64,000 nt of DNA from UBA6522 sp965221035 (GCA_965221035.1 OZ244860.1:2976001-3040000); one strand, 5' to 3'; counted from the stretch's first letter, positions 1-9,066 are shown. Notes: generated by a model not told the origin, from the letters alone. Numbers and translations: made by a program.

Positions 1-1263
1 GAACCGCTGATTGACAAGGCGGCGCGCGAACTGGGCATCGATCCGCTCGAAATTCGCCTGACCAACGCGCCGGGCGAGGGCGCCACAGTGGGACCGCAGC
101 GCGTTCCGCTGACCAGCGCGTTCATGCCCGAGGCGCTGAACATGGCCGCCGAGCAGTTCAATTGGGAAGAGCGCAGCGCGCAGAGCGGACAGGAGAATGG
201 TTCAAGGGTAATCGGCGTAGGTATCGGGCAGGCGTACCATCCGGCCGGCAACAACGGCTTCGACGGGCTTGTTCGTCTGTCGCCCGAAGGCAAGCTCCAC
301 ATTCACACCGGTGTGGGCAACCTTGGCACCTATTCCCACAGCGCCACCTCCCGCGTGGCCGCGGAAGTGCTCAAGTGCGACTGGGCCGACTGCGTCATCG
401 AGCGTGGCGACAGTCGCCGGCACCTGCCCCACAACCAGGGTCAGTTCGGCAGCAACACCTCCTTCACCATGAGCCGCACCAACTACGTGGCGGCCATGGA
501 TGCGGTGACCAAGTTGAAGGAAATTGCCGCCATGGACCTGGGCGGGTCGCCGGAGGACTACGATATCGGCGGTCACCGGGTGTTCGCAAGGGACGATGAA
601 TCCAGGTCCCTCAGCTATGCGGATGCGGCCCGGCGGGCCATCGAGCTGGGCGGAAAGTACTCCGGTGAGGAGGCTCCCGAGGACATCAATCCCACCACCC
701 AGATGGCCGTTGCCGGGCTGGCCGGGACCGGCCTGATCGGCGTGGCCAGGGACAACATCGAACTGAACGGCCAGCCAGCCGCCCATGTCGCCGGCTGCGC
801 GATGGTCGAACTGGACCGGGAGACCGGGCATGTGGAGATCATCGATTACGCTGCGGCTGTGGACTGCGGCACCGTCGTCCATCCCATGAGCCTCGCCACC
901 CAGACCAAGGGCGGAGCGGTGATGGGCTTCGGCATGGCATTGTACGAAAAGCACATCTACGACTCCCAGAACGGGCTGCCGGGTGCCGTCGGGTTTTACC
1001 AGGCCAAGCCACCTTCCTATCTGGATGTGCCGCTTGAGATGCAGACTGGCGCGGTGGATATCGCCGATCCGGAGAATCCGGTGGGAGTCAAGGGTGTGGG
1101 CGAACCGGTCATGGGCGCCGGGCTGGCGGCGGTGCTGAACGCCATCGCCGACGCCATGGGCGGGCATGTGTTCAACCGCACACCCGTGACCACCGACATG
1201 ATCGTCAACGCATTGGCTGGCCGGGAGCAATCCCACGGCCCGCTGGACGTCAATACAGCCTAG
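1..1263 (+). CDS. Molybdenum hydroxylase (xanthine dehydrogenase family) catalytic subunit, C-terminal part
   Basis: The frame is open from base 1, so the gene begins outside the window and only the last 420 codons are present. They match the molybdopterin-binding C-terminal region of the xanthine dehydrogenase / aldehyde oxidase large subunit. A GQFGSNTSF segment is followed by the cofactor-binding core and by GVKGVGEP, whose Glu (codon 1102-1104) is the family's catalytic base next to molybdenum. In this family the subunit hydroxylates a heterocycle or aldehyde with water as oxygen donor. The FAD subunit gene follows 13 bp downstream, after an AGGAG ribosome site, so the two form an operon. 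A small [2Fe-2S] subunit would be expected upstream, outside the window. The substrate cannot be told from this part. The family call is firm. Confidence 0.93.
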   Translation, partial: EPLIDKAARELGIDPLEIRLTNAPGEGATVGPQRVPLTSAFMPEALNMAAEQFNWEERSAQSGQENGSRVIGVGIGQAYHPAGNNGFDGLVRLSPEGKLHIHTGVGNLGTYSHSATSRVAAEVLKCDWADCVIERGDSRRHLPHNQGQFGSNTSFTMSRTNYVAAMDAVTKLKEIAAMDLGGSPEDYDIGGHRVFARDDESRSLSYADAARRAIELGGKYSGEEAPEDINPTTQMAVAGLAGTGLIGVARDNIELNGQPAAHVAGCAMVELDRETGHVEIIDYAAAVDCGTVVHPMSLATQTKGGAVMGFGMALYEKHIYDSQNGLPGAVGFYQAKPPSYLDVPLEMQTGAVDIADPENPVGVKGVGEPVMGAGLAAVLNAIADAMGGHVFNRTPVTTDMIVNALAGREQSHGPLDVNTA

Positions 1264-1276
1264 AGGAGCTTGAGCC

Positions 1277-2266
1277 ATGTCCAAAGACATGATGCGCGCA
1301 TTTGAACTCTATCAACCCGACAGCGTGGACAACGCCGTGGAGCTGCTGGGCCGATTCGGCGCGGACGGTTGGGCGATGGCGGGCGGCAACGATTCGCTCG
1401 ACTGGTTCAAGGATCGAGTGAAATATGCCGGCTCCGTGGTCGACCTGTCGGGAGTGGAGGCCCTGAAGGGCATCCGCGAGACGGCCGACGGCATCGAGAT
1501 CGGCGCCATGACGACGCTGACCGAGATCGAGACCAGCCCCTTGATACAGGAGCGGTATGGCATTCTGGCCGATTCCGCGCGGCGGGTCGCCAGTCCGCAG
1601 ATCCGCAACGTGAGCACCATCGGTGGCAATGTCTGTCAGGACACCCGCTGCTGGTACTACCGTTACGGCGTGGATTGCTACCGGGCCGGAGGAAATAGCT
1701 GTTACGCGGATACGCCACAGGGACAGAACCGCGAACATTGCCTGTGGGGCGCCGACCGCTGCATCGCGGTCACGCCTTCTGACACGGCGCCGGCGCTGGT
1801 GGTGCTGGACGCGCGGATGGTTATCATGAACGGCGATGGCGAACGGGAGGTGCCGGCTGAGGAATTCTTCATCGGCCCGGACATCGACATCGAGCGGATG
1901 ACGGTTCTAGAGCCGGGTGATCTGCTGACCGCGATCCGAATTCCCAACGACTGGGCCGGTGCCCGGTTCTATTTCGAGAAAGTCGCGGACCGAAACACCT
2001 GGGACTTCGCACTGGTGAATATCGCGTCGGCGATGTTCGTCGAAGACGGCACGGTGTCACGCATGCGGATGGCGGCCGGCGCGGTGCAGTGCGTACCCAG
2101 GCGTCTCTCCGTGGTGGAGGAAATCGTCACCGGCAGTGCGCCCGACGAGGAAACCGCGGCCCTCGCGGGTCAGGCGGCCGTGCGCGGCGCCACGCCCTTC
2201 AACTACAACCATTTCAAGATTCCGCTGCTGGAAAACCTGGTCAAGCGGGCCGTTCGCGATTCATGA
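1277..2266 (+). CDS. Molybdenum hydroxylase FAD-binding subunit with cysteine-rich insert
   Basis: A 329-residue protein of the CoxM/XdhB/HcrB FAD-binding family, which passes electrons from the molybdenum/iron-sulfur subunits to FAD. The FAD-binding signatures are AGGND near residue 35 and STIGGN near 113-118. After the second comes a cysteine-rich stretch with Cys at 120, 125, 134, 142, 155 and 162. A comparable insert in 4-hydroxybenzoyl-CoA reductase beta subunits binds an extra [4Fe-4S] cluster, so this subunit may carry one; that is inference. Electrons could then leave through the membrane cytochrome b encoded downstream rather than to NAD. Start is ATG with AGGAG upstream. The family is clear, the substrate unknown. 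Confidence 0.92.
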   Translation: MSKDMMRAFELYQPDSVDNAVELLGRFGADGWAMAGGNDSLDWFKDRVKYAGSVVDLSGVEALKGIRETADGIEIGAMTTLTEIETSPLIQERYGILADSARRVASPQIRNVSTIGGNVCQDTRCWYYRYGVDCYRAGGNSCYADTPQGQNREHCLWGADRCIAVTPSDTAPALVVLDARMVIMNGDGEREVPAEEFFIGPDIDIERMTVLEPGDLLTAIRIPNDWAGARFYFEKVADRNTWDFALVNIASAMFVEDGTVSRMRMAAGAVQCVPRRLSVVEEIVTGSAPDEETAALAGQAAVRGATPFNYNHFKIPLLENLVKRAVRDS

Positions 2267-2338
2267 CGGTCGCCACCGGCCCGTGCCCGGTACCGGACTC
2301 CTGAGATGACGAACGCTCGCCGCTGAGCGCTCGACAAG

Positions 2339-2497
2339 ATGGAGTTGTTTCGAGTCAGCCGCGATGTCTGGGGCCGGGAGGTCCTGCAGGGCATGTCCTG
2401 GGACCTGCTGCCCGTTTTCTTCGGCGCCGGCGCCGTCATCATTTTCTGCCACCTGATTTATCGCTGGTTGCTGGCCCCCAGGGGCCGACACGAGTAG
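2339..2497 (+). CDS. 52-residue single-span membrane peptide between hydroxylase and cytochrome b
   Basis: A short open frame reads MELFRVSRDVWGREVLQGMS, then a hydrophobic segment of about 22 residues (LLPVFFGAGAVIIF and on), then a basic tail ending RGRHE. It lies 72 bp after the FAD subunit and its stop is 3 bp before the ATG of the cytochrome b gene, which fits translational coupling. The single transmembrane helix and basic tail suggest a small accessory or anchor subunit of the membrane electron-transfer module. I do not recognise the family. Support comes from gene packing and the clean TM profile, not from homology. Confidence 0.6.
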   Translation: MELFRVSRDVWGREVLQGMSWDLLPVFFGAGAVIIFCHLIYRWLLAPRGRHE

Positions 2498-2500
2498 GCC

Positions 2501-3163
2501 ATGCCTGGGAACGGTGCGGGCACGCCCCACGGCGCTCGGAGGCTGTTGCGCCACGCGTTGGTGGACCGCCTGCTGCACTGGGGCATGGCAATTTCCACGC
2601 TGGTGCTGCTGGGCACCGCGTTCCTGCCCATCCTGGGACTCGAATTCGCATGGGTGACGATACACTGGGTCAGCGGCATCGTGCTTGCGGCGTTGGTAGT
2701 CGCGCACACACTGCGCGCATCGTTCTGGCAGGACCTCGGGTCCATGTGGATCGACATGGCGGATCTGCACAACACCCTGCAACTGGCGCGATGGAACCTC
2801 CGAATGAGTGCCCGGCCGCCGGGTCTGCCGGGCAAGTACTCCCTGGCGCAAAAGCTGATCCACCACGTGTTCACCGTGGTGGGGCTGGCAGCCATCGTGA
2901 CCGGCGGGCTGATGATGGTGAAGATCGATACCCCGTGGTGGGATCGAAATCCCTACTGGCTCGGGGAGGACGTCTACGGCGTGATCTACGTGATCCACGG
3001 CCTTGCGGCCCTGGCACTGATCACCATGGTGATGGTCCACATCTACTTCGCGTTGAGGCCGGAGAAACTGCACTTCACCCGCTCGATGTTTCTCGGCTGG
3101 ATCACCCGGCGCGAGTACAATGAGCACCACGACACGACTCGCTGGGCCGTAGACGCGGACTGA
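2501..3163 (+). CDS. Membrane cytochrome b (cytochrome b561/formate dehydrogenase gamma type)
   Basis: A 220-residue four-helix membrane protein of the di-heme cytochrome b family found with hydrogenases and formate dehydrogenases. Candidate heme ligands sit within helices: His26 (LLHWG), His55 (TIHWVSG), His166 (VIHGLAA) and His180 (MVHIYFA). Such proteins carry electrons between a soluble or periplasmic dehydrogenase and the quinone pool. Its position directly after the molybdenum hydroxylase genes suggests that the hydroxylase is coupled to quinone through this subunit. Start ATG lies 3 bp after the preceding 52-codon gene. The partner is inferred from position. Confidence 0.85.
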   Translation: MPGNGAGTPHGARRLLRHALVDRLLHWGMAISTLVLLGTAFLPILGLEFAWVTIHWVSGIVLAALVVAHTLRASFWQDLGSMWIDMADLHNTLQLARWNLRMSARPPGLPGKYSLAQKLIHHVFTVVGLAAIVTGGLMMVKIDTPWWDRNPYWLGEDVYGVIYVIHGLAALALITMVMVHIYFALRPEKLHFTRSMFLGWITRREYNEHHDTTRWAVDAD

Positions 3164-3200
3164 CCGGCCGCGGGCGTGAGCGGCCATCGGAGGGCGCAGC

Positions 3201-3602
3201 TTGAACCTGGAAGAAAGAATCGACGTCATCGAGGCGGGCTACGAGTTCATGCTCGCCTATGCTGCTCAGGGCCGGCTCACCGACAGCGACGCCAGTGGCT
3301 CGGGCACCGGATTCCAGCTGAGGGAATTCCTCGGCAAGATGGAGGCGGCGCTGGATGGACTAGGCGACGAGGTTGCCGAGGTCGCTCGACGACACGGTGT
3401 GGCCGACAGTGGTGTGGAGGATTTTCTCGATGCCGTGACGGAGGATGCCCGCAAGTCTCTTGGACTGGTTCGGCTGGTTAATTCGCGACCCGGCATCAGT
3501 TCCATGCTCATCGACAACGTCAACGGATCCATTCATCTGCGGGCGCTGCTGACAGACCTGTTTGTGGTCGCCGAAGCGTTCAAGGGCGGGACGAAATCGT
3601 AG
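3201..3602 (+). CDS. Hypothetical soluble protein at end of hydroxylase operon
   Basis: A 133-residue, mostly helical acidic protein with a TTG start preceded by GGAGGG at good spacing. It lies 37 bp downstream of the cytochrome b gene on the same strand and is probably the last gene of the operon. There is no signal peptide and no transmembrane segment. There is no cysteine and no obvious catalytic motif. I do not recognise the family. A role in cofactor insertion or assembly of the hydroxylase is possible only by position. Confidence 0.6.
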   Translation: MNLEERIDVIEAGYEFMLAYAAQGRLTDSDASGSGTGFQLREFLGKMEAALDGLGDEVAEVARRHGVADSGVEDFLDAVTEDARKSLGLVRLVNSRPGISSMLIDNVNGSIHLRALLTDLFVVAEAFKGGTKS

Positions 3603-3654
3603 CAAGATCAGATCTGCGGCAAATTCAGTTTTGGCCCGCCCATGGGAAGATAAC

Positions 3655-3753
3655 GTGAAAACCGTTGCCGCATCCGAATTCAAGGCGACATGTCTGCGCT
3701 TGATCGGGCAAATGAGCATGGACCACGAGCCGGTTACCATCTGCAGGCGATGA
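3655..3753 (+). pseudogene. Truncated Phd/YefM-type antitoxin
   Basis: From a GTG start the frame reads VKTVAASEFKATCLRLIGQM and ends after 32 codons with EPVTICRR and TGA. The opening matches the N-terminus of Phd-family antitoxins (MKTVSASEFKAKCL type, with a later EP-hT-I-T-[KR]R segment), which normally run to 75-90 residues. The protein therefore stops just after the DNA-binding N-terminal domain. No toxin gene follows; the next gene is on the opposite strand. It is most simply a decayed antitoxin at the edge of the catabolic island. A functional short DNA-binding peptide cannot be excluded. Confidence 0.6.
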
Positions 3754-3808
3754 ATGCCTCCACGTAAAGCACAACCTGCAACAAGGTGCCGGTCCGACGA
3801 CGGACAAG

Positions 3809-5236
3809 CTAACGGATCAGGATCAGCTGCTCTTGAGGCGGCGAAAGATACTCGACACCGTTCTCGGTAGCGATAGCCTCTTCGTGGGCCCACCAGAACA
3901 GATACTGGTCCCGGTCCGGGGGTCCCTCCGACGGCATGTAGAAGAAATACTCCAGTACGAAATGATGGTTCGGAGCGAGGGGAATATCCCATGCCCATTC
4001 GGGGCCGTAGGAGCCGATGCGAGGTGCGAGGTAAGTTTCGACGGACCACGGCCGGGCACCCTTCGTCTGGCCATGTGAGTCGATCGAGAGCTGCGTCTTC
4101 TGCGGATCATACCCTGCGGCATAGGCGGGAAAATCGTTCTTGGCATCCACCATGTGCAGTTGGTCGTCACGGAGAATGATACCTTCCTCTTCGTACCTTT
4201 GGGCGTAGTCGCGCATGATCTCGCGGGGAGTCAGACCTGCCTTGACCGTCTCAACCAGAATCCGGTCGACAAGAAGATATTCGTCCCAGAGCCGCAGGAT
4301 CTCCTGCGGCGGTTCCGTTTCGCCGTCGCGAAGCACGTAGGCATACACGCCCTGGCTTGGTGCGGCCAGGATGTCCCCGCCCTGAACTACCGTGTCTTCG
4401 GTCCAGGCGTCGCTCCTGCCGCGCTGCGACTCTCCGGTCCACATTCGCCGGAAGATTGTCAATTCGGTGTCGCCTATCCGGGTGACGCCCGGTTCCACTT
4501 CGGCCAAGGCACGCTCCACCATGGCAAGCTCGTCCTGACGCATTCGCTTCAGCAACTCGATCTCGCTTGGAACCTGGTGGTTGGTGTAGTCCATGATCAA
4601 CCACTCGGAAGAGATCAGCCGACCGGCGTACTCCTCGCCGAGTGCCTCGCTGAGGAGGACGTAATCCGTATGCGAGAGTCCGTCGATTCGCCCCCGGTCG
4701 GTAGGCCAAGTGCCCAATTCGCGCATGAAATTGACCGCAATGGTTTCCGGGTCGCGCTCCGCGACAAACTCGCCCAGGCCCTGGAAGCGGTAGTCGTATT
4801 CCGTCAATGGTCCTGCGAGCGGTTCCTGAATCCGAACCGCGGGGGCGACCATGTCGTAGGCCCCGCTCTCCTCGACCATCCGGTAGTCGCTTTCTCCCCA
4901 TCCCCGGTGGGCGACACCCCAGCGGCGGCCCAGAATGGCCCGCTCGATGCGGTCGCCACCGCGGTCGGTGAAGACGAATACGCCGGAAGCGCTGCCCAGT
5001 TCGTCGATGCCGAAGGCATCGGGCACGGCTTCCCGCATCACGTGGATCCACATGTCGACGTTTCGCTCCCGCATGATCTGCGGCAGCACCTGGTCGAACT
5101 TGTCCCTGCGGATCTGGTGGTTTTCTTCCGTGTAGTCCACCAGGGGCGCCTGCTGCGCCAGTACCAGGGCCGGTACGCAAAGAACGATCAGGCCCGGCAG
5201 TCGCCGGGCGCTCGCCACGGCATTGGATAAAATCAT
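3809..5236 (-). CDS. Secreted M24-superfamily protein, paralogue A (both metal aspartates missing)
   Basis: A 475-residue protein with a signal peptide (about residues 1-27, cut near VLAQQ). The N-terminal signature shared by all the island paralogues is QIRRDKFDQVLP followed by VDMWIHV (about 40-66). The C-terminal half has the pita-bread (creatinase/aminopeptidase P) layout. Where M24 peptidases carry their first two metal ligands (an IDxG...TD pattern), this protein reads GGDILAAPSQGVYAYVL and has neither Asp. It keeps SHGQ at the HAxG position, LEYFFYMP and a Glu before ENGVEYL. It may be metal-independent like creatinase, or a binding protein. It is the last gene of the minus-strand run DapA-SSS-HxxxH lipoprotein-M24. 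The superfamily is clear, the activity open. Confidence 0.85.
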   Translation of the reverse strand: MILSNAVASARRLPGLIVLCVPALVLAQQAPLVDYTEENHQIRRDKFDQVLPQIMRERNVDMWIHVMREAVPDAFGIDELGSASGVFVFTDRGGDRIERAILGRRWGVAHRGWGESDYRMVEESGAYDMVAPAVRIQEPLAGPLTEYDYRFQGLGEFVAERDPETIAVNFMRELGTWPTDRGRIDGLSHTDYVLLSEALGEEYAGRLISSEWLIMDYTNHQVPSEIELLKRMRQDELAMVERALAEVEPGVTRIGDTELTIFRRMWTGESQRGRSDAWTEDTVVQGGDILAAPSQGVYAYVLRDGETEPPQEILRLWDEYLLVDRILVETVKAGLTPREIMRDYAQRYEEEGIILRDDQLHMVDAKNDFPAYAAGYDPQKTQLSIDSHGQTKGARPWSVETYLAPRIGSYGPEWAWDIPLAPNHHFVLEYFFYMPSEGPPDRDQYLFWWAHEEAIATENGVEYLSPPQEQLILIR

Positions 5237-6249
5237 ACTTGTCCCCCTCCTGTTCTTGCGGCAGGTCTGCCGGTCAGGGTCGCACTTGCGAGGTGCTGAG
5301 TCTTGTACGTATAGGGTTCGGCGGGATCGAACCGCATCAAAAAAGTGCCGTCAAAGTCAGCCGGCAGTTCCGGCGTGTAGGTCAGGTACGGAGGTACGAA
5401 CTTCTCGATCAGTGCGTAGCCTTGCGGGTCCTGCTCCAGCATGGCGGCGCGGCTGCCCGCGAAGTAGCGCCCGAAGTGAGAGTGTCCCTCGGGAATATCT
5501 CCGGGCTCGATATCCACTCCCTCGTACTTGGTCGGCGGTACGGTCCAGAGATCGTAATAGTTGTCGAGCAGGACGCCGACGTACTCATTCGGATGCTCCG
5601 CCGGCTCATCCTCGGGCCAGGCTCTCCAGCCCCTGGCGGCCGCCGCATCGTTCGCCGATCTCATTTCCGCAATCATGTCCGGCAGCGTCGGCTTGATCCC
5701 GTAGTCGTGAATCAGGTGCCAGATCTCCTCGTAGGATGCGTCGCGAGTCACGTGGGCCATGTAGTCCGCATCGCCCACCGCGGGGCTCTCGTTGGCGCGC
5801 AGGTCCTGCATGCTCAGGTCCGTCGCGTCCGCCAACCCGGCACGCATCGCATCAATCAGGTCCTCTTCGGTATTGAAGAAGACCATGGTCGCCTTGCGAT
5901 CCGCCATGGCGTTCGCCACCGGGCTCTTGTCGTGGCCGTACCGGGAGCCCGGAAAATCGTTCAGGAGATGCTGCAGGACGTTTCGGCCGTGTTTGATCTG
6001 GTCATCGGTCCAACCTTCCTGAGCGAGGATATGGATCGGCTTGCCGTTCGGCGCAATATGCTTCGTGTATTTCACGAAGTAGTCCCTGAACACTTGGGGA
6101 ACGTCTTCGGGCAGCGCAACGATGCCGCTGGTGGAAGCTGATGTGTCGATTTCCGGCAGGGTGGCCAGATCCCTTTCGGCGCACGAGTTCAGAAGTACAA
6201 GGGCAACGGCCAAGGGGGTCATTTTCCATGAAAAGAGAGGCGCGCACAT
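5233..6249 (-). CDS. HxxxH-type lipoprotein, paralogue 1
   Basis: A 338-residue protein with a lipoprotein signal ending LLNSCAE (Cys23), so it is probably anchored on the periplasmic side of a membrane. The centre contains YEEIWHLIHDYG, an E-E-x-x-H-L-I signature shared with the products at 17388 and 46859. The three also share the layout KHI...G, VLQHLLND, a mid-protein hydrophobic strand, and a C-terminal NEYVGVLLDNYYDLW region. The Glu/His clustering suggests a metal site, but no enzyme activity is known to me for this family. Its ATG overlaps the symporter stop by one base (TGATG) and its end overlaps the M24 start by 4 bp, so it is tightly coupled. A protein acting on the same substrate as the M24 protein is likely. 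Confidence 0.75.
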   Translation of the reverse strand: MCAPLFSWKMTPLAVALVLLNSCAERDLATLPEIDTSASTSGIVALPEDVPQVFRDYFVKYTKHIAPNGKPIHILAQEGWTDDQIKHGRNVLQHLLNDFPGSRYGHDKSPVANAMADRKATMVFFNTEEDLIDAMRAGLADATDLSMQDLRANESPAVGDADYMAHVTRDASYEEIWHLIHDYGIKPTLPDMIAEMRSANDAAAARGWRAWPEDEPAEHPNEYVGVLLDNYYDLWTVPPTKYEGVDIEPGDIPEGHSHFGRYFAGSRAAMLEQDPQGYALIEKFVPPYLTYTPELPADFDGTFLMRFDPAEPYTYKTQHLASATLTGRPAARTGGGQV

Positions 6250-7940
6250 CAGATCTGAAGAATCCAGACAAAAAGCCCGATCAACACGCCCACCACCGCG
6301 CAGCTCACCAGGAAGCCCACCACTGTTGTCGTGGTCGGCTTCATCAGCTCGAAGTCGGGATGGTCGATCAGGACCGAGCGCGCTGCCGGCTTGACTCCAG
6401 GCGGCAATGTAAGCGGCGCGACTTCCGGCTCTCCTGCGTCGACCGGAGTTCTCAGCGTTTCGTAGACTCGGTCCAGCCTTTCCTTGCCCGGCGGCCGAGT
6501 CATCAGGCTGACGCCGATCATGACCACGAGCCCGACTGTCAGGTAAATGATCATCTGCCAGGGTAGCGACAAGGCACCTTCATGGAGCATGAACGACGGC
6601 AGCATGTGGGCGAAATTGTCGGTGAAGCTCCAGCCGACCAGCGCGACGTCGCTTGTGATGAACCAAGTCGCGAAACCGCACAGCGTCGATGCCCAGGCCG
6701 CCGCCGACGTTGCACGCCGCCAGAAGAAACTGGTCCATATCGCCACGCCCATCATCGCCTGGACAATCCAGAACAGTTCCAGTCCGGCGACCACACTGGA
6801 AAGGCCGAATGCGATCAGTATGCCGCTTCCCACCACTAGGACGGATGCAAGCCTGCCGACGAACAGATAGTGGCGGCCGCTGCGACCCGGGCTGATCAGC
6901 GGCTTGTAGACGTTCTCGGTGAAGAGCGCGGCCGCGGACAACATGAACGTATCGCAGGAACTCATCACGGCCGCCAGCATTGACGCGATGAATAGCCCGA
7001 CCAGACCCGGCGCAATGGTCGGCAGGAAGTCCCTGGCCAGAAGTCCGTACACCTCATCGGGGTTCGTACTGGCATCTACGTACAGGGCAATCCCGACCAT
7101 GCCGGTGAGTACCCAGGCGATGGTGCACAGCCGCTTCAGGAAATGACCTGCCACCACGCCGACACGCGCATCGTACTCGGACCGGCCGGCCGCGCACATG
7201 GGCATCGAGTAGGGCGAAGTCACCCAACCGACCAGTCCGTTCACGGCAATGACAACGACGTAGAGCGTGGTGATCTCGCTGGGCGCAATGATGGAGAAAA
7301 CCTCCGGATTGTCGATCGTTGCCCGCAGACCGCTCATGCCCCCTACCGCGCCAAGGGCGAAGGGCAGGATGAGGAAGGAAAGGATCACGGTCATGACGCC
7401 CTGTATCAGATCCGTGATGATGGCGGCGTTCAGGCCGCCGGCAACACCGTAGACCACGAATAGAACGGTCATTGCGAAAATGGCAATCTCCGGGCTGATC
7501 GAACCGCCGGAAACGGCGGTAATCATGGCGCTGGACGCCTTGAGAACCACGCCGATGTTGACGGCCAGCTGGATCATCCCGACCAGCGCGAAGAGCACGG
7601 CCACGCTCTGTCCATAGCGAACCAGCAGGTAGTCGGCGGTTGTCACCGCACGCATGCGCCGGAACAGCGGGGCGAGCAACCAATAAAAGGGGGTCGAAAA
7701 CAACCACAGCCACTGGTACCAGATTCCCGATGCCCCGGAGGTATAGGTCTTTGAAGCGACGCTGACGGCCTGGTCGGTGTTCGTGCCGGTTCCGAACGAG
7801 AAGAACGTCATGGTCAGCTTGCCGAAGCTGCGGTCGCTGATGAAGAAATTCGCGGATGACCTGACCCGGCGCGAGGCATGCACGCCGATAGCCGTAACGC
7901 CAATCAGGTAGACAGCGATGACCAGCCAGTCGATGATCAA
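6249..7940 (-). CDS. Sodium:solute symporter (SSS family)
   Basis: A 563-residue inner-membrane protein with about 13 hydrophobic spans, of the SSS (PutP/PanF/SGLT) family. Typical features are the opening DWLVIAVYLIGVTAIG, the first-helix region around FFSFGTGTNTDQAV, and VYGVAGGLNAAIITDLIQG in the middle. These carriers couple uptake of amino acids, sugars or vitamins to sodium. It lies in a run with a DapA-family gene upstream and two exported catabolic proteins downstream, so it probably imports the small product those proteins release. The start appears to be TTG (TTGATCATCGAC) with a weak ribosome site. The substrate is inferred from context only. Confidence 0.9.
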   Translation of the reverse strand: MIIDWLVIAVYLIGVTAIGVHASRRVRSSANFFISDRSFGKLTMTFFSFGTGTNTDQAVSVASKTYTSGASGIWYQWLWLFSTPFYWLLAPLFRRMRAVTTADYLLVRYGQSVAVLFALVGMIQLAVNIGVVLKASSAMITAVSGGSISPEIAIFAMTVLFVVYGVAGGLNAAIITDLIQGVMTVILSFLILPFALGAVGGMSGLRATIDNPEVFSIIAPSEITTLYVVVIAVNGLVGWVTSPYSMPMCAAGRSEYDARVGVVAGHFLKRLCTIAWVLTGMVGIALYVDASTNPDEVYGLLARDFLPTIAPGLVGLFIASMLAAVMSSCDTFMLSAAALFTENVYKPLISPGRSGRHYLFVGRLASVLVVGSGILIAFGLSSVVAGLELFWIVQAMMGVAIWTSFFWRRATSAAAWASTLCGFATWFITSDVALVGWSFTDNFAHMLPSFMLHEGALSLPWQMIIYLTVGLVVMIGVSLMTRPPGKERLDRVYETLRTPVDAGEPEVAPLTLPPGVKPAARSVLIDHPDFELMKPTTTTVVGFLVSCAVVGVLIGLFVWILQI

Positions 7941-8041
7941 TTCAGTACACTCTGGAGACTATCCGGTCGTGTCCCGGCAGCCCGTGGAAGGAACCCCACG
8001 TCGCACCGAAACCAGGCTGCCGCGAGATGCAGGACGGAGGT

Positions 8042-8947
8042 TCAGGCGGCCAGCCTGGGCCGATTGTCCAACGCACGTTGAACGATACCGCTGACCCTGG
8101 CCCGCTCCTCGCCAATCAGTGGAAGGCGCGGCGGACGTACCCACTCCGTACCCATGCCGGTCAACTGGTTGGCGAGTTTCAGATATTGAACCAGCTTGAC
8201 CTCGGTGTCGAGATGCAGGACGGGCATGACCCAACGATACATGGCCACGGCCTCGTCGATCCTTCTTGACCTGGCCAGCTCGAACAGTTGCACGGCTTCC
8301 TCGGGAAAAGGGTTCGCCAGGCCGGAAACCCAACCCACGGCCCCGCAGACCGCGTTCTCCAGCACCACATCGTCAACGCCGCAGAACATTCGATAGCGAT
8401 CACCGCAGGCATTGATCATGTCGGTAATGCGGCGGCTGTCGTGGGACGATTCCTTTACGGCGATGATGTTGTCGATTTTCGCCAGTTCCACGAAGTCGTC
8501 CGGGGAAAGATCGGCCTTGTACGCGACCGGATTGTTGTAGATCATGATCGGCAGGTCGGTCGCCGCCGCGATCGTCGAAAAGTGCGCGATGGCTTCCCTC
8601 GAGTCCTGCTGGTAAACCATGCTGGGCAAAAGCATGAGTCCGTCGCAGCCCGCCTGCTCGGCCATCCTGACAGAGGAAATGGCCATGTCGCACGTGTACT
8701 CGGCGATGCCGCTGATCACCGGCACGCGATGATCGACCGCTTCGACCGCCGCGCGCATCACCATGCCCTTTTCCTGGGAATGCAGGGAATTGCTTTCGCC
8801 CAGTGTGCCCAGCACAATGATGCCCTTCACGCCGCCGCGCAGGCAGTACTCGATGTGGCGCGCCGTTCCCTCCAGGTCGAGTCCGCCGTCCTCGTGCATC
8901 TCTGTCATCAAGGCGGGCATCACGCCGCCCCAGTCCTGGTGTGCCAT
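8042..8947 (-). CDS. DapA/N-acetylneuraminate lyase-family aldolase or deaminase
   Basis: A 301-residue TIM-barrel enzyme of the dihydrodipicolinate synthase family. Schiff-base Lys165 lies in AVKESSHD, the helper Tyr137 in MIYNNP, and the GTLGES loop (47-52) replaces the canonical GTTGE. Family members include DapA, sialate lyase, KDG aldolase and the 4-hydroxyproline-pathway enzyme that deaminates pyrroline-4-hydroxy-2-carboxylate. The last would fit the proline-racemase and aldehyde dehydrogenase genes of this island. The start at MAHQDWGG was chosen because GGGAG precedes it and homology begins there, although the frame is open further upstream. The operator at 9054 lies 107 bp upstream. 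Confidence 0.88.
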   Translation of the reverse strand: MAHQDWGGVMPALMTEMHEDGGLDLEGTARHIEYCLRGGVKGIIVLGTLGESNSLHSQEKGMVMRAAVEAVDHRVPVISGIAEYTCDMAISSVRMAEQAGCDGLMLLPSMVYQQDSREAIAHFSTIAAATDLPIMIYNNPVAYKADLSPDDFVELAKIDNIIAVKESSHDSRRITDMINACGDRYRMFCGVDDVVLENAVCGAVGWVSGLANPFPEEAVQLFELARSRRIDEAVAMYRWVMPVLHLDTEVKLVQYLKLANQLTGMGTEWVRPPRLPLIGEERARVSGIVQRALDNRPRLAA

Positions 8948-9053
8948 ATGCTGCTCCCGAACGACTTTCCCGATCACCCCGAGTTGCGGGACCACCGACC
9001 TTCGCCTGTACGTGCCGTGCGTTGTGGATCGGCTCTGGTTTTTATACACTAAC

Positions 9054-9066
9054 GTATACAGTATAC
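9054..9066. promoter_or_regulatory. Island operator site 1 (between DapA-family and aldo/keto reductase genes)
   Basis: GTATACAGTATAC, a perfect 6-1-6 palindrome (flanked aac...atc), lies in the 241-bp divergent region between the minus-strand aldolase and the plus-strand reductase. It matches seven other sites in this island (consensus GAATAYNRTATACAAT). Its shape fits a GntR-type repressor site; the likely binder is the FCD regulator at 18337. Confidence 0.75.

Noticed and set aside
202..1290. Minus-strand frame of 362 codons opposite the molybdenum hydroxylase subunit
   Set aside because: No family match; the plus strand carries a clear XDH-type protein across the whole interval.
4154..5230. 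Long plus-strand frame opposite M24 paralogue A
   Set aside because: Mirror frame of a well-supported gene in GC-rich DNA; no ribosome site and no recognisable protein family.
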